Assembly: GCA_021613535.1 (NCBI GenBank) | Contig: CP075494.1 | Coordinates: 10,788,001 to 10,852,000, forward strand | Length of the DNA: 64,000 nucleotides | Source: Adineta vaga | Lineage: Eukaryota; Rotifera | Direction of reading: 5' to 3' | Shown here: positions 50,460 to 61,940 of the stretch, one piece after another | How positions within the stretch are numbered: the stretch's first letter is position 1 | How the letters are laid out: every line of letters begins with the position of its first letter | Made by a program: the position numbers and the translations under genes | Notes under the pieces: generated by a model | What the model was told of the DNA's origin: nothing | Database searches by the model: none | Seen by the model: only the letters and a program-made list of their open reading frames with translations

Positions 50460-51320
50460 ATGGGAGAATTTACGTTGATTTCTTTTGATGGACTTCGACT
50501 GGCGGGTTATGATTGGAAACCACGTCAGAAACGACGTTCACCACGTGCAGTTATTATTCTTTTACATGGTCTAGCAGAATATAGTGGACGATATGAACAT
50601 GTAGCACAATTTTATAATGACAATGATATAGCTGTCGTCTCCATGGATCTTCGTGGCCATGGTTTAAGTGAAGGACAACATGTATATATTCCGACAAATG
50701 AATCAATGTTTGCCGATATTGATTTATTAATTGATGAAGCACGCTATCGTTATCCATCATGTCCAGCTATTCTTTATGGACATTCCATGGGTGGAAATTT
50801 AGCATTATCCTATACACTTGATCGTTATTCCGATTCAAATAATAAATGTCCATATCAAGCGGTTATTGTTTCAAGTCCTTGGATTCGTTTAGCACGATTA
50901 CTTCAACCACCACGTCCACTGAATGCTTTAATTCGATCTTTTTGTCGACTAAATCCACAAATGAAAGTTCCACTTCGATTCAATCCTCGAATAATAACAC
51001 GTGATGAAAATATTGTTAATGCATACCATGATGATCCTCTTATTCGTCGATCAGCAACTTTATCACTTGCTCGTCAAATCGGTGGAATGGCTACTATGCT
51101 TGATCGAACAGCATGTACATTTCATATACCAGTATTAATTCAACATGGTAGTGCAGATTCATTAACAAGTCATAATGCGAGTTCAAAATTTGCTAATCGA
51201 GGAAAAAATATTCAATTTAAAAGTTGGCCTAATTGTTATCATGAATTACATAATGAACCCGAAAGAGATGAAATCTTTGAATTTACTTTAAATTGGATTC
51301 ATGATACCGTTTTATTTTAA
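50460..51320 (+). CDS. MGLL: Monoacylglycerol lipase-like serine hydrolase
   Basis: A single-exon, 286-residue alpha/beta hydrolase. Oxyanion-side motif HGLAEYSGRY (residues 36-45), MDLRGHGLSEG (62-72), nucleophile elbow GHSMGG with Ser109, acid Asp233 in HGSADSLTS, and His261 in CYHELHNEPE make a complete Ser-Asp-His triad at spacing like human MGLL (122/239/269). Residues about 140-200 form the lid (PPRPLNALIRSFCRLNP, FNPRIITRDENIV). It should hydrolyse monoacylglycerols, including 2-arachidonoylglycerol if specificity is conserved; substrate is inferred. No TM segment or signal peptide. It lacks introns, unlike most neighbours. Codon usage looks like the surroundings. Confidence 0.9.
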   Translation: MGEFTLISFDGLRLAGYDWKPRQKRRSPRAVIILLHGLAEYSGRYEHVAQFYNDNDIAVVSMDLRGHGLSEGQHVYIPTNESMFADIDLLIDEARYRYPSCPAILYGHSMGGNLALSYTLDRYSDSNNKCPYQAVIVSSPWIRLARLLQPPRPLNALIRSFCRLNPQMKVPLRFNPRIITRDENIVNAYHDDPLIRRSATLSLARQIGGMATMLDRTACTFHIPVLIQHGSADSLTSHNASSKFANRGKNIQFKSWPNCYHELHNEPERDEIFEFTLNWIHDTVLF

Positions 51321-52952
51321 AATATCGATTTTATTTCTTTCCTAGAGAAAAACAAAACATTTTCTACGAAAAAGTCCTGGTGACCGAAGATTACTTTTCA
51401 TTTTTGAGAACGAGAGAAGAAGAGAATTATTGATATATTACTTCTTCTCTCATACTAGACTTTCTTTTCAAATAGCTTGCTGGATTGTAGCTGAAGATTA
51501 TTTTTGTTATATATCCTCCGATTAGTAGAATTTGCTCTTTTTATATAATCTGGAGATTTTTAGCGAGATCCTTTTTTTCTTCAATTGAGTAAATACATCA
51601 TCTATTATAAAAGATTATCTACTAAGGATAAGCATGAATTTTGAACATATACATATAGAACGGAATCGATTAAATCTATCAAAGCAACTATCCATGGTCG
51701 TACTTATCGAACGATATCGATCGACGTTAGATAAAGAAATGCATTGATTTTAGATAGTTTCAGATAATGGCTTCTGTGTATTACTCATGTTCAGGGTTAT
51801 TATTCAGCAAGTACAATATGTATTACAAATGTCTTTGCTTTATGTATGTTGAGAGAATAAAAAGACAGGGTTGATGTATATGTATATAACAGATATGTCC
51901 ATACGTCGAAACAAAACAAAAGTGGAAGAGAATATATGAAGTACTTCTCATATGGTTTTGGCAAAATAATATCAAGAGAAAACTTATGTACAAATAAATC
52001 ATTTTTCCAACTGTGTAAGACATAGAACTACAACATATCTACAGATACAGAACCTGATCGATGATAGATGAGAAGCGTATCATGCAGATGAACAATAGTT
52101 TAGATGTTTATTCAATGTTAGTTAAACAAACTTTGCTATGAAGGATGAGGAGGAGGAGGAGGATGAGAAGAATACTGACAACGTTATTCAACAAGACATA
52201 AGAAATAACAATAGAAGATAATCTAACAAGACGACTGACATGTCTCATTCAAAGTTGACTTGTTGAAGAAGGAATCGTTTGACGTTATCAAAACACTTGG
52301 TAATTGATTCTGCATACACGTTTTCATCATTGTCACTTCTTTTTTTTGTTTATTTACTTTGTCGCTAACGATTGATTTTCTTTCAATAAAATTTATTAGT
52401 AAATCGCATATTCACTCGATGATTGTTCTGATTCATATTTGATTTCTAATTCTGACCTTGTTCTTTATCATCTATCATTTCTTCAGACAATTCTACTTGA
52501 CAGAAATATTGTGTTTTGCTTTGTCTAACTAAATATCACCAATCTTTCATCTTTTCTTTTCTTTTCCCATTGACATCAACCATCTTCAGTTAGAAAGAAA
52601 GAAACTATCTTATTTGTATTTGTTTTCTTATTAATTTTTCTAATACCAGAAAAAAAGAGATAATAGACCAGAGAAAATCTTATTAAAAAGCCAGATAGAA
52701 CAGAGAAAAGACAAGAAGAATATGGAAGAGGTAGTTATATTAAGTATCTATCGAATAGGACTAATCCGGAACAGAAAGAAGAACGATTAAACATCATCTT
52801 TGCTTGTCGAACGACATATGCATGTTTACTATGAAAGAGAGAGAGAGAGAGAGGCAGAGCTAATGGGTAGTATTAAAAAAAACGACTCGAATTTTCTTTT
52901 TTTGACAAAACTAAGAATCAAATTTTTCTCTGTTCTGATTTTAGAATCGAAC
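51321..52952. other. Intergenic and 5' UTR region before the 864-residue gene
   Basis: About 1.6 kb. A/T-rich with purine tracts (GGAGGAGGAGGA near 52148; (GA)n near 52834-52852). A likely 3' splice site (GATTTTAG at 52937-52944) 8 bases before the next start codon implies a 5' UTR intron. No other coding exon seen. Confidence 0.5.
51412..51451. repeat. Perfect 11-bp inverted repeat in MGLL-like 3' UTR
   Basis: GAGAGAAGAAG (51412-51422) and CTTCTTCTCTC (51441-51451), separated by 18 A/T-rich bases, starting 91 bases after the stop. It could form a stem-loop in the mRNA. Confidence 0.75.
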
Positions 52953-55900
52953 ATGACCACAACGCCAAATGAATTTCTTCAATTTGCTAAAGAATTAGGT
53001 CTCGAACATCAAAAATCACTTTTACAAACGTCAACATCGACATTGAATAATGGTTGTTCTTTAACTGGTTTATCCGTTCTCAATAATCTCTGTCATCTTA
53101 TCGAACAAATTCATAGTTTAAAAGCTGAAAATAATCATCTACGTGCTCATTTAGATCTAGTGAGTCATGTCGAAAAATTCCTCCTAAAAAATGAAGATAA
53201 GACAAAATCAATTCATCAAAAAGCGAACACATATCTTCATTCCAAAACATCGCTTCATGGTGGAGATGGTACTTATGACGAAGATAAAAGTTTTACATTA
53301 TCACCAACAAATTCCTTAAGAATTAAAAAACGTGGATCACCTACATTATCCATCACAAGTAGAGAACGACAAGGTATAATCTTCATTGTTTTCTTCCCTC
53401 CCATTGATTTCTTAATAATTGAAATCAAATATACAAAGAGTTTTTGCAGCAATAGTAATACGTTTGTCATTATATCAAGGAGATAAACAATATCATAGCT
53501 TGATTGACACAAACATAAGTTTACTACTTAATCAAACTATCTTTTCATAAAAAGTTCTGCTATTTTTATAATTGAATTTGTTTTTCTTTTAAAGGAGTAG
53601 ATTTTGTCAATAATCATGAAGATTCATCATCAATGGTACATGTTGATCATGATCAATCGGAGGCAATTGAAAATAATTTAGGTACATAGAATCAAATTTG
53701 ATTGTTCTATTCATTGTTTTGTTTAGGTTCAATAACTGTACCGAATTGGAATAATTGGAATAAACTTCGTCATGCTTTAAGTTTTTCTCGTCGACGAAAA
53801 CAACGTTCACCAACCAGTCCTAGTTTACAACATACAGAACGAACAATTCCTGCCATAAGTATATCACTTGAAAGTGATGATGATCGTTTAAATGATCATA
53901 AATATCAACAAAAGAAAAACAAACAAATTCGAACAGCAAATAATAGTCGACGAGATTTAAATAATGATGATTCCGACGATGATGAATTTGTTGAATTTAA
54001 AAGAATACATCATGAACGACAAGGAATGCAACCTCCATCATCAACATCATCATCCTATCTACCTATTAATTCAACTGTAATTGACGATGATAATTCTTTT
54101 ACACGCAAACCATCGAAAATTGGTATATGAAATTATCCATAGATGATTTTCCCTAATCTTTCTAAATCATTTCCGTTAATGGAGATCACATTGAGTTAAG
54201 TTAAATTATTCATGAGAAATTTTGTTTAATTGAAAGTTTTGATTATATATTACCATTTTATTCTCTTTACAATCATCAAATATCATCTCGATAATATAAA
54301 TGTTTCTCAACGATGACAGTAGAGTAAACATAAATAAACAATTAGATTAGTTATGATTCAATCTCGATTGTCAGTGTTTACATGAAAGAATATAGATTAA
54401 TAGCTTGAATATACACAAATCTCCTTAGCATTACAAAGTCAAGTTTTTCTCTTTAGCTCATTATCGCCATAAATTATATTCGAAACTTCATACAGTTAAA
54501 AAACAATTCAGTGATCAAAATTCAACTTTACGTCCATTAACCAGTACACATAGTTCAACATTTGATGATATGGGTATGTTTTTGTATTGATAGAGAAGAT
54601 AAATTTCTATGATTATTCATAGGATCAGGCTTGAATCATGCATTCTTATCAACAAAATTAGCATCAGCAATGACGAAATCTTATCAACAAAAAATGCGTG
54701 AATGGCAAAGTTTACAAAAAAGTAATTTCTTAGTTAATTATCGTCGACAATCAATTATAAATAAAACGGAATTGAATAATTCATCACGAAAAACATCTGT
54801 TGTTTCGATAATAAATGAACCATTGAATGGAACACTTGTGCCAGCTATAGAAATTTCCAATGCTGAAATCGAACCAAATATGATTGCATTGAGTCCAATC
54901 TTATCACCCAATCAACGATCATTAATTCTTCATCAATGGCGTGAAATTATGTCTGAAGAAATTTGTCTTCGTCAGTATCATGAATATTTAGAAAGCAAAA
55001 TGCAAGAATTAAAACAACTTGAAACTAATTTAAAAAGTTTGAAAACGAATATTTTCTGTACAAATCATCAAAAATTAATATTAAAACATCGTTCAATGTC
55101 AAGTATTGAACAACTTGATCAAGATTTATTAGATGAAAATAAACAGATCGATATACTACAACGTTGTCGATCATTACAATCCTTAATAACTATGCCAGCT
55201 TCATGGATATTAGCAGTCCAAAGTGCAGCTTATTCGGATATATTAGATGGAACATCGAAGAAAACAACAGAACGAGCAATTATATTTAATAAAAACTTTT
55301 TCAATCAATTAAAATATTTCCGAGATGAACGACAAAATTTTCAACAAGATACCTGGAAACATTTTCAAACATTAACACATTTCAAGTAAGTGATAGATGA
55401 ACTAATTTTATAAAGGAAAAGAAAAAAAGCGTAATTTCCTTATCGATTCTGATTATTTATTTTCATTTGTAGGCGCAATAGCTTGTGTAGAATGTACCCA
55501 ACTAATCTTTATGATAGTTATTCATAGAAACTCATTCTGTTCATAAGATCTGTTAATGCCAGTCATGAAATAGTTTATGTCTTCCAAATCTTTTTGATGG
55601 ATGTGTAATCTACTGTCGTAGAACGCCACTTCAATCCTAAACCTGTCAAAGCTCTTACAAGGGCAGAAACTTGTTGATTAGTTTTTCAACAAATCTTTTG
55701 ATAGATAAGATAGACTGGAATAAAAAACAAAGAAAAACTTTTTATGTATCTATTGTAGGCCAAATGTTTCAACTGATGAACTATCGAATGATAAACGATC
55801 GAATCGAGTACAAACAAAAGTCATTCTAACTCGTGCTTGTTTACGTAAATTTTCGTATACATCAACAAATGAATTTCCTCAATCATTTCTAACAAATCCA

Positions 55901-56569
55901 ATGATTCCATTACAAACATCGATATCAAAATTAGAAACATCCTCTTTTATTGATCTACTTTCTTCACCAATCAATAATGAACATGAAGTCAATTTTTCTT
56001 CGACAACTATGTTAAATAAACGTTCTAAACGTTCACGTTTTGATTTTAAAAAAACTTTACAACGAAGTAAAAGTATGTGTATGACTCAATTTAATTCATG
56101 GCTTCAACGTCGTCGTCAACAACATTTATCGGAATCACGACGAAAATCTGCAATTGATCCAAAAACAAATAAAGATATTAAAATTTCACCATGTTCAACA
56201 CCAAAATTTCTTGGTTCACCACGTTTAGCTCGTATTCATCAAAAAATCTTCAAACAACATCCATCACCTATTGAACCATTGATTGAATCACCATCATTCT
56301 CTTCACCATTGTTAGATGATTCCGATGAACAATTTCAAAAGATCGAACATCCTGTACGAATCTATTTACCAGCTCGAAATTCTCCCTCAACAAGGCATGT
56401 ACGTATTATTGATGTTACATCGATTCCCGAGAATAATACAACAATAACAACACCACCGATGTCAAAAATAACATCACCAGTTCTTCAACGACGAAACTTT
56501 ACATCAGCATTAAAAACAACCGCGCGAGAACGACGAGAAAGTTTTGCAGCACAATCAAAAAGTTCTTAA
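52953..56569 (+). CDS. Unrecognised 864-residue Ser-rich coiled-coil protein
   Basis: Exons 52953-53373, 53595-53681, 53727-54122, 54457-54573, 54623-55385 and 55759-56569 join in phase into 864 codons plus stop. The N-terminus (MTTTPNEFLQFAKELGLEHQ) leads to a short coiled coil (LIEQIHSLKAENNHLRAHLDLVSHVEKF). The middle is disordered and Ser/Asp-rich with a basic patch (KLRHALSFSRRRKQRSPTSP). A second helical region (LHQWREIMSEEICLRQYHEY, LKQLETNLKSLKTN) follows. The C-terminus is basic and Ser-rich with many RS/RRxS sites (KKTLQRSKSMCM, RRRQQHLSESRRKS). No TM or signal peptide. It looks like a cytoskeletal or scaffold protein regulated by phosphorylation; this is inference. The start follows a plausible acceptor in the 5' UTR. 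Confidence 0.8.
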
Positions 56570-56907
56570 AATAACTTTTCTTTTTCTTTTCGTTTTCAAT
56601 GTGACTGACTGCTTATATACATTATTTCTTTATACATTTTCTTTTCCTTTTTCTTTTCGTTGACTACTAATTTTTACAGTAAATAACCTAATATAATGGA
56701 TTACTTATGACAACATGTCATAAGTTGATTAGAACAGAAATACATTCTTATTGTCGTTTTATCGTTAATATCTTTATCGATATTGATGGTTGTCCTTTCT
56801 TCTTTTTTTCTATACCATCTGTCGTATCTCTTTCTGTCCTTAAAGATGATTCTATAATATGATCAAATCGATTTGAGTTACACTTATTTGCATCTATTTT
56901 GGCGCTT

Positions 56908-56941
<34 letters not shown>

Positions 56942-58712
56942 CACACACCCACACCTACACACTTCTTTCTTCGAATATTTTTATGCGTGAGATAGATTCT
57001 AAACAAGTATTACTTCAGTCCAAATCGTGTTTAGAAATCCTACTTCGATTTATATTACATTGCATGCTAACTTAATGTGTTTAATTCATAAAAGATGTTA
57101 AATAGAAATATTACTAACTGATACATATTTTTCCTTTGTTTTTATCGATTGAATCGAAATAATATTAACATATAGGAAGGAAAACCTTTTCCTCTTCAAT
57201 GAGCATAAGAATATTTAATCGATCGTGAAACTTCTATCTAATTAATGATGTTAATCTATTATCAAATGGTAAGAAATATTCTACATATTCGACGGATACA
57301 TCTTTCACAGATATAATTAGCATAAAGTTAACGAAAGACTTCTTCTCCGCAATGAATAAATAATAGCATTATCCTAGCAATTAAAATTGCGAGTTATTCT
57401 ACAAGTAAAATTGTATATTACGCTGTTCTATAATAAGTAGGAATTATTTTAGCACCCGAACAGCGTGAAACAATTTTGATTTTATTATAGAAAAAGTTTC
57501 ATAAGTACAACACATAATCATTTGAGTTCTTTTTTTTTCTTAACGGAGATCGATCGTTCGTTCTCGTTTTCATTGGATAGTATTATTTATCATCGAAAGA
57601 ACATTCATAAAAAACAATATCGAATCCCTTACAGAACTTCTATTTGGTAATGTCTTCTTTTCCTTTCGTCTGTAGATATTTAATGGTTGAGAAAGAGATA
57701 ATTTATTTCATGGTCGATGACAGAATAGCAATATGATTTCTTATCGGTCTTTTGTTAATACTGGAATTGATGTTTACTCTTTATTTTCAATTGTAAACTA
57801 ACCGATCAACTGAATGAATCTCAAGTAACAGTTAACGATGAATAGAATAAGTGAGTAGATCGAATAAACGAACGCTTCTCTTCTCTTCTCTTTTCTTTTC
57901 TCTAGATAAGTATATAAGAAAAAGTATTTCTTTATTTCTCTCATCATAATAGATACAAAGAATTTTTTGAAAGTTTTTCTCTCGTAGTACATTTCTATAT
58001 ATGAACAATAAATGTTTCTAAATTCTCACGAGATTCACAAACGATATTATTATATCAAATTTTGACAGTTCTAATTTCCGAGAATCGATGATAGTCGAAC
58101 AATATAACAGCAAACTGACGTATTAAATAGTTTATCTATACGCTTTACATCTGGTAGAAAACAATATATTCTTTTCATTGTATCATATATATAAATATAA
58201 AGCATACACATGTGCATAGCACATTCTGATTGAAAAGTATTTTCTCATTAATTTATCATAGAGAGAAATGTGTTCGTTCCCGAGTTTTCTTCATATGTGA
58301 TCAGGGGAATATTTCCTTTTCAGAATAGAGAGAGAGAATCATTTCTCTTCTAACGGAAGAAGACGAGAAAGAAAATAAACTACAAGTTCTTTTTTATTCA
58401 TAGACAATATCATTTTTCAAACCTAGATATTTTTCTTTACCTTTTTTTAAAGGAAAGAACAAGAGTGCAGTTCTATTACAGACATGATTTGTTAATTCTT
58501 CAATCAAAATCTTATCAAAGGTTTGTAAATACAACGAATATTTTCTTTTTATTGCTTTCCCTATGTACCCAATAGATAAGCATGTCTGTTATTTGTATGT
58601 TTATCTTCTTTTCCTGAAAAATTTATATTCACAGACATGACTAATTTAATATTTATTCTAGATGAAGAGAACATTGATTTATTTTTGATATGATCTTTCA
58701 AATAGAATATTA
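56570..58712. other. Gene-poor interval before the second GPCR
   Basis: About 2.1 kb, A/T-rich, with an (ATT)n tract at about 56910-56937 followed by CA-rich sequence. No coding exon recognised on either strand. Expected to contain the promoter of the GPCR at 58713. Confidence 0.5.
56910..56937. repeat. (ATT)n microsatellite
   Basis: About nine ATT units, adjacent to a short ACACACCCACACC tract. The antisense poly-Asn ORF is a repeat artefact. Confidence 0.85.
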
Positions 58713-60866
58713 ATGAATTGTAGCGAAGGTAAGAATAAAGTGTCAGATTTATTTTGAAAGATTGTTAATCCATATTAAATTGTAGATCCCATTCGATTAA
58801 CTGAATATCATTTTCGTACACCATTTGCATTTTGGACTTTAGGCGTTGTCAGTATTATTCTATCCTTTTTTGCCAATGCAGGAAATCTAATCAATTTATT
58901 TGTTCTCACACGACGTCATATGAGATCTACAATGACAACATTATTAGTGACACTTGCTTGGGCTGATCTTGTACCACCAACAGTTGTTTCTTTAAATAAT
59001 ATTCTTTTCTATTATGTACTACCGCATATGGGTCATTCATCGACATTTTTAACAACGCATATTATCACTCGTGCACTTTTTAACGTCTTAGCAAATATCT
59101 TCACAACATTTAGTAATTGGTTGATTGTGTTAATTACTACATTTCGATTAATTGTTGTTAAGGTAATTCAATTTTTTCGTTTTCAATCCGCTTACTTATT
59201 TTAAAGCGTTAAGACTAAGTACTTTCTCGAATGATTACTTTCGTCTATACGAATAAAAATAGATGCCGGAAACAAGATGAAGTACATGAATGCATCGGAT
59301 AATTTATCAGTAACAAAATATGTGTTTTTCAAGAGGAATATTAATGAGCATCCGATTAATATTTACCCATCTGAATGCTACGAAAATAACCTAACTTTCA
59401 GTCAATAAAAAATACAAATGATTTCGAATAGTAAACGCATGATATGAATTAATAATTTTTCTGTTAAAAAATAATAAATATTCATAAGTCTTCAGATAAG
59501 ATAGAAATCTTTTGACAACTAAGTTCTTTTCGACGTTTTTTTCTGTTTCTATTAACCTTCATTTTACAGCAGATTTTTTTATTATAGAAATTTGTTATAA
59601 AGTCCATTATATCTTTTGCTTTTATTAGAATTAAATTGACTTTCTTCGAAGGTTTCTGTCTGTTATGATGAATAGTGAAAACTAAATTGATTAAGAAAAT
59701 ATTTTAAGTATTCATTTTGTAAAAACTGTGAAGAGGAAATGCATTAGATTTATATCACGCGATAGATGTTTTTGAGTGGAAACTTGCAAAGACTGAAAAT
59801 TAATCAGTAGAACTTATCTTTTCTATTATTAAAAAGAAAAAGATTTATTTTAAACTGATTTAAATCATAAAATCGCATAAATTAATCCGAATTTATCACG
59901 GAGATAAGTAAAGAATTTTTAATTTGTTTTTAGAAACCATTACTTGCTAAAAACTATTGTAATCGTCGAACCGCTCGTTCTGCTATTGTGATTATTCTAA
60001 TTCTTTCAATCTTTATCAATTTACCATTATTTTTCTATACAAGTATTCGTGTATATTGTACAAATTATGGTTCAATCAAATATTATGGTTTAGGATTATC
60101 TTCATTTCTACAAACAAAATATTTCTCTCGTTTATTCTATCCAACAATGGTAATTGTTTCTCTTCTTGCTCCATGGTTAATTTGTTTTCTTATTTGGTTA
60201 TTTTTAATTCGTGCATTACGTTCTGCACAAGTTCAATTGACAACAAAAACGATGAATACAACATTTACAAATGATCGTAAACAAGATACTTATTTTCGTA
60301 TAACATTAATGATTGTTTGTGTTCTAACGGTTTATATGGTCTGTCGAAGTGTCCATTTATTTGAAGTCATTTATATTCTTCTAATGCCTCTATTAAATCC
60401 AACATTACAATTTTATTTCGCTCATATTCGAGTTCAATTATTTTGCATATCAAATATTATGTTAACAATCAATCATGGTGCCAATTTTTATATCTATTCA
60501 ATCAATCCAAAATTTCGTCTGACATTGAAATTATATATGACATATTATTTTCGTCGATGTCGAATCAAACGTCGACGTACATTTACAATATTTCATTTAC
60601 GAAGAAAAAAGACGAATGATAGCTTAGATGGTTTAAGTGTTCCCAATGATTTCAATCGATCATTTATGTTATCAACACCACATGAAATCTTACGTGCAAA
60701 TAAATACAATTTCAAAAAAGCTCATGATTTAAATCCAAAATCAAGTCTACGAAAACCAGAGAAATATATTGATGAAATTGTTGAAATGCATTCAAATAAT
60801 GACAATTCAGAGAAAAGTGTCGTTTGGAGAGAAATCGAACAAAAATTAAAACATCCTCGTCGATAA
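58713..60866 (+). CDS. Orphan class A (rhodopsin-like) GPCR, peptide-receptor type
   Basis: Predicted 441 residues from exons 58713-58728, 58786-59162 and 59934-60866, in phase. TM1 contains FFANAGNLINLFVL (GN motif), TM2 has LLVTLAWADLVPP (conserved LAxxD), TM3 runs NVLANIFTTFSNWLIVLITTFR, and TM7 has NHGANFYIYSINPKFR, the N-x-x-N-F-x-x-Y pattern of FMRFamide/neuropeptide receptors. The DRY triad is not conserved; TTFRLIVVKKP occupies the site. The N-terminus is very short (about 15 residues, one NCS glycosylation site). The tail is basic (YFRRCRIKRRRTF). The start exon holds only five codons plus one base and rests on splice-phase agreement. The 771-base intron 2 is long for this region. 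Confidence 0.82.
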
Positions 60867-61940
60867 GATTTCTGTTGTATCTGATGATTTGTATCAAACA
60901 GTTTATTTTTCTTTGAAATATATATATATATTAATTGCGCGTCTTTCGAAAGAAAAAAAAAGACAATTTCTACACTAAATTCATGAATAATGATCAACAA
61001 GTTTGGTGTATTCCAACTGATTGGTAAGAAGTTCATTATCATTGATATTCTCTTTATGAACGCCACATATTAATCATTGAATATACAAGGACAAACTTTG
61101 CATTTAAAATATTTTTAAATAACTTGTTTGGGAAATGAAACTTACCGATCGTAAGCATATATAAGCTTCTTTAAAAAGAAAATTAATAGCAAGTTGTACT
61201 CTGGGGGATGAGAGTGTGAGAAGTAAAACAAGATGACATATAATATTCAGCTATTATGCTAGCAGTTATTTAATGAGAATATCATGTCTATTTAAAAGTC
61301 ATGAATAAAATTCTCAATATCTAAACGTTTGAGTAACAAACTCTTTTTGACAATTAACTGTATAAAGTCGATTTCTAACAATAGATTACTGAGGAGTTCC
61401 GAAAATACATCTAGTCGCCAGTCTAATGAGCTAGGTTGTTTTTAGTAAGTTCAACCAGGCCATGACGTGACATTTCTCTTTCTCAAATACTTTAATCGGA
61501 ACTTCCGAATACTATAGAAAAGTATATGAAACGAAGCAATAAATAGCAAGAATAAGTCATTTCTTAGTTGAAGAGAGGATATCAGTCGTTATGTTATAAA
61601 AGTTATTACTACTAATAGATCATCATAACTCAGATATTTAATAAAAACAAGATGAAAGAATGCCCTTATGTAAACTTACGGTCACAGAATAAACGCACTA
61701 AAAATAAATCAGTCTTTTTTGACATGAATTCTAATCAGAGAAAGTAACGCATCAAAACTAATCACATACTATTCTACTTCGTATGTCAAAAAGCTTACAC
61801 GGAACTGTTGTCAACGCCTAGGCATTTGCCTTTAACGAACTGAAAAGAAAATTTGATTGCTATGTCATGTCACTCATTATTCGTTGAAAAGATTTATGTT
61901 CAATGTGATTCATACGTTTTTAATTAAAACTTTTCTCTAG
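60867..61940. other. Intergenic region after the second GPCR
   Basis: About 1.07 kb, A/T-rich. I looked for 5' exons of the next gene here and could not identify any, so that gene's start is unresolved. Confidence 0.45.
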
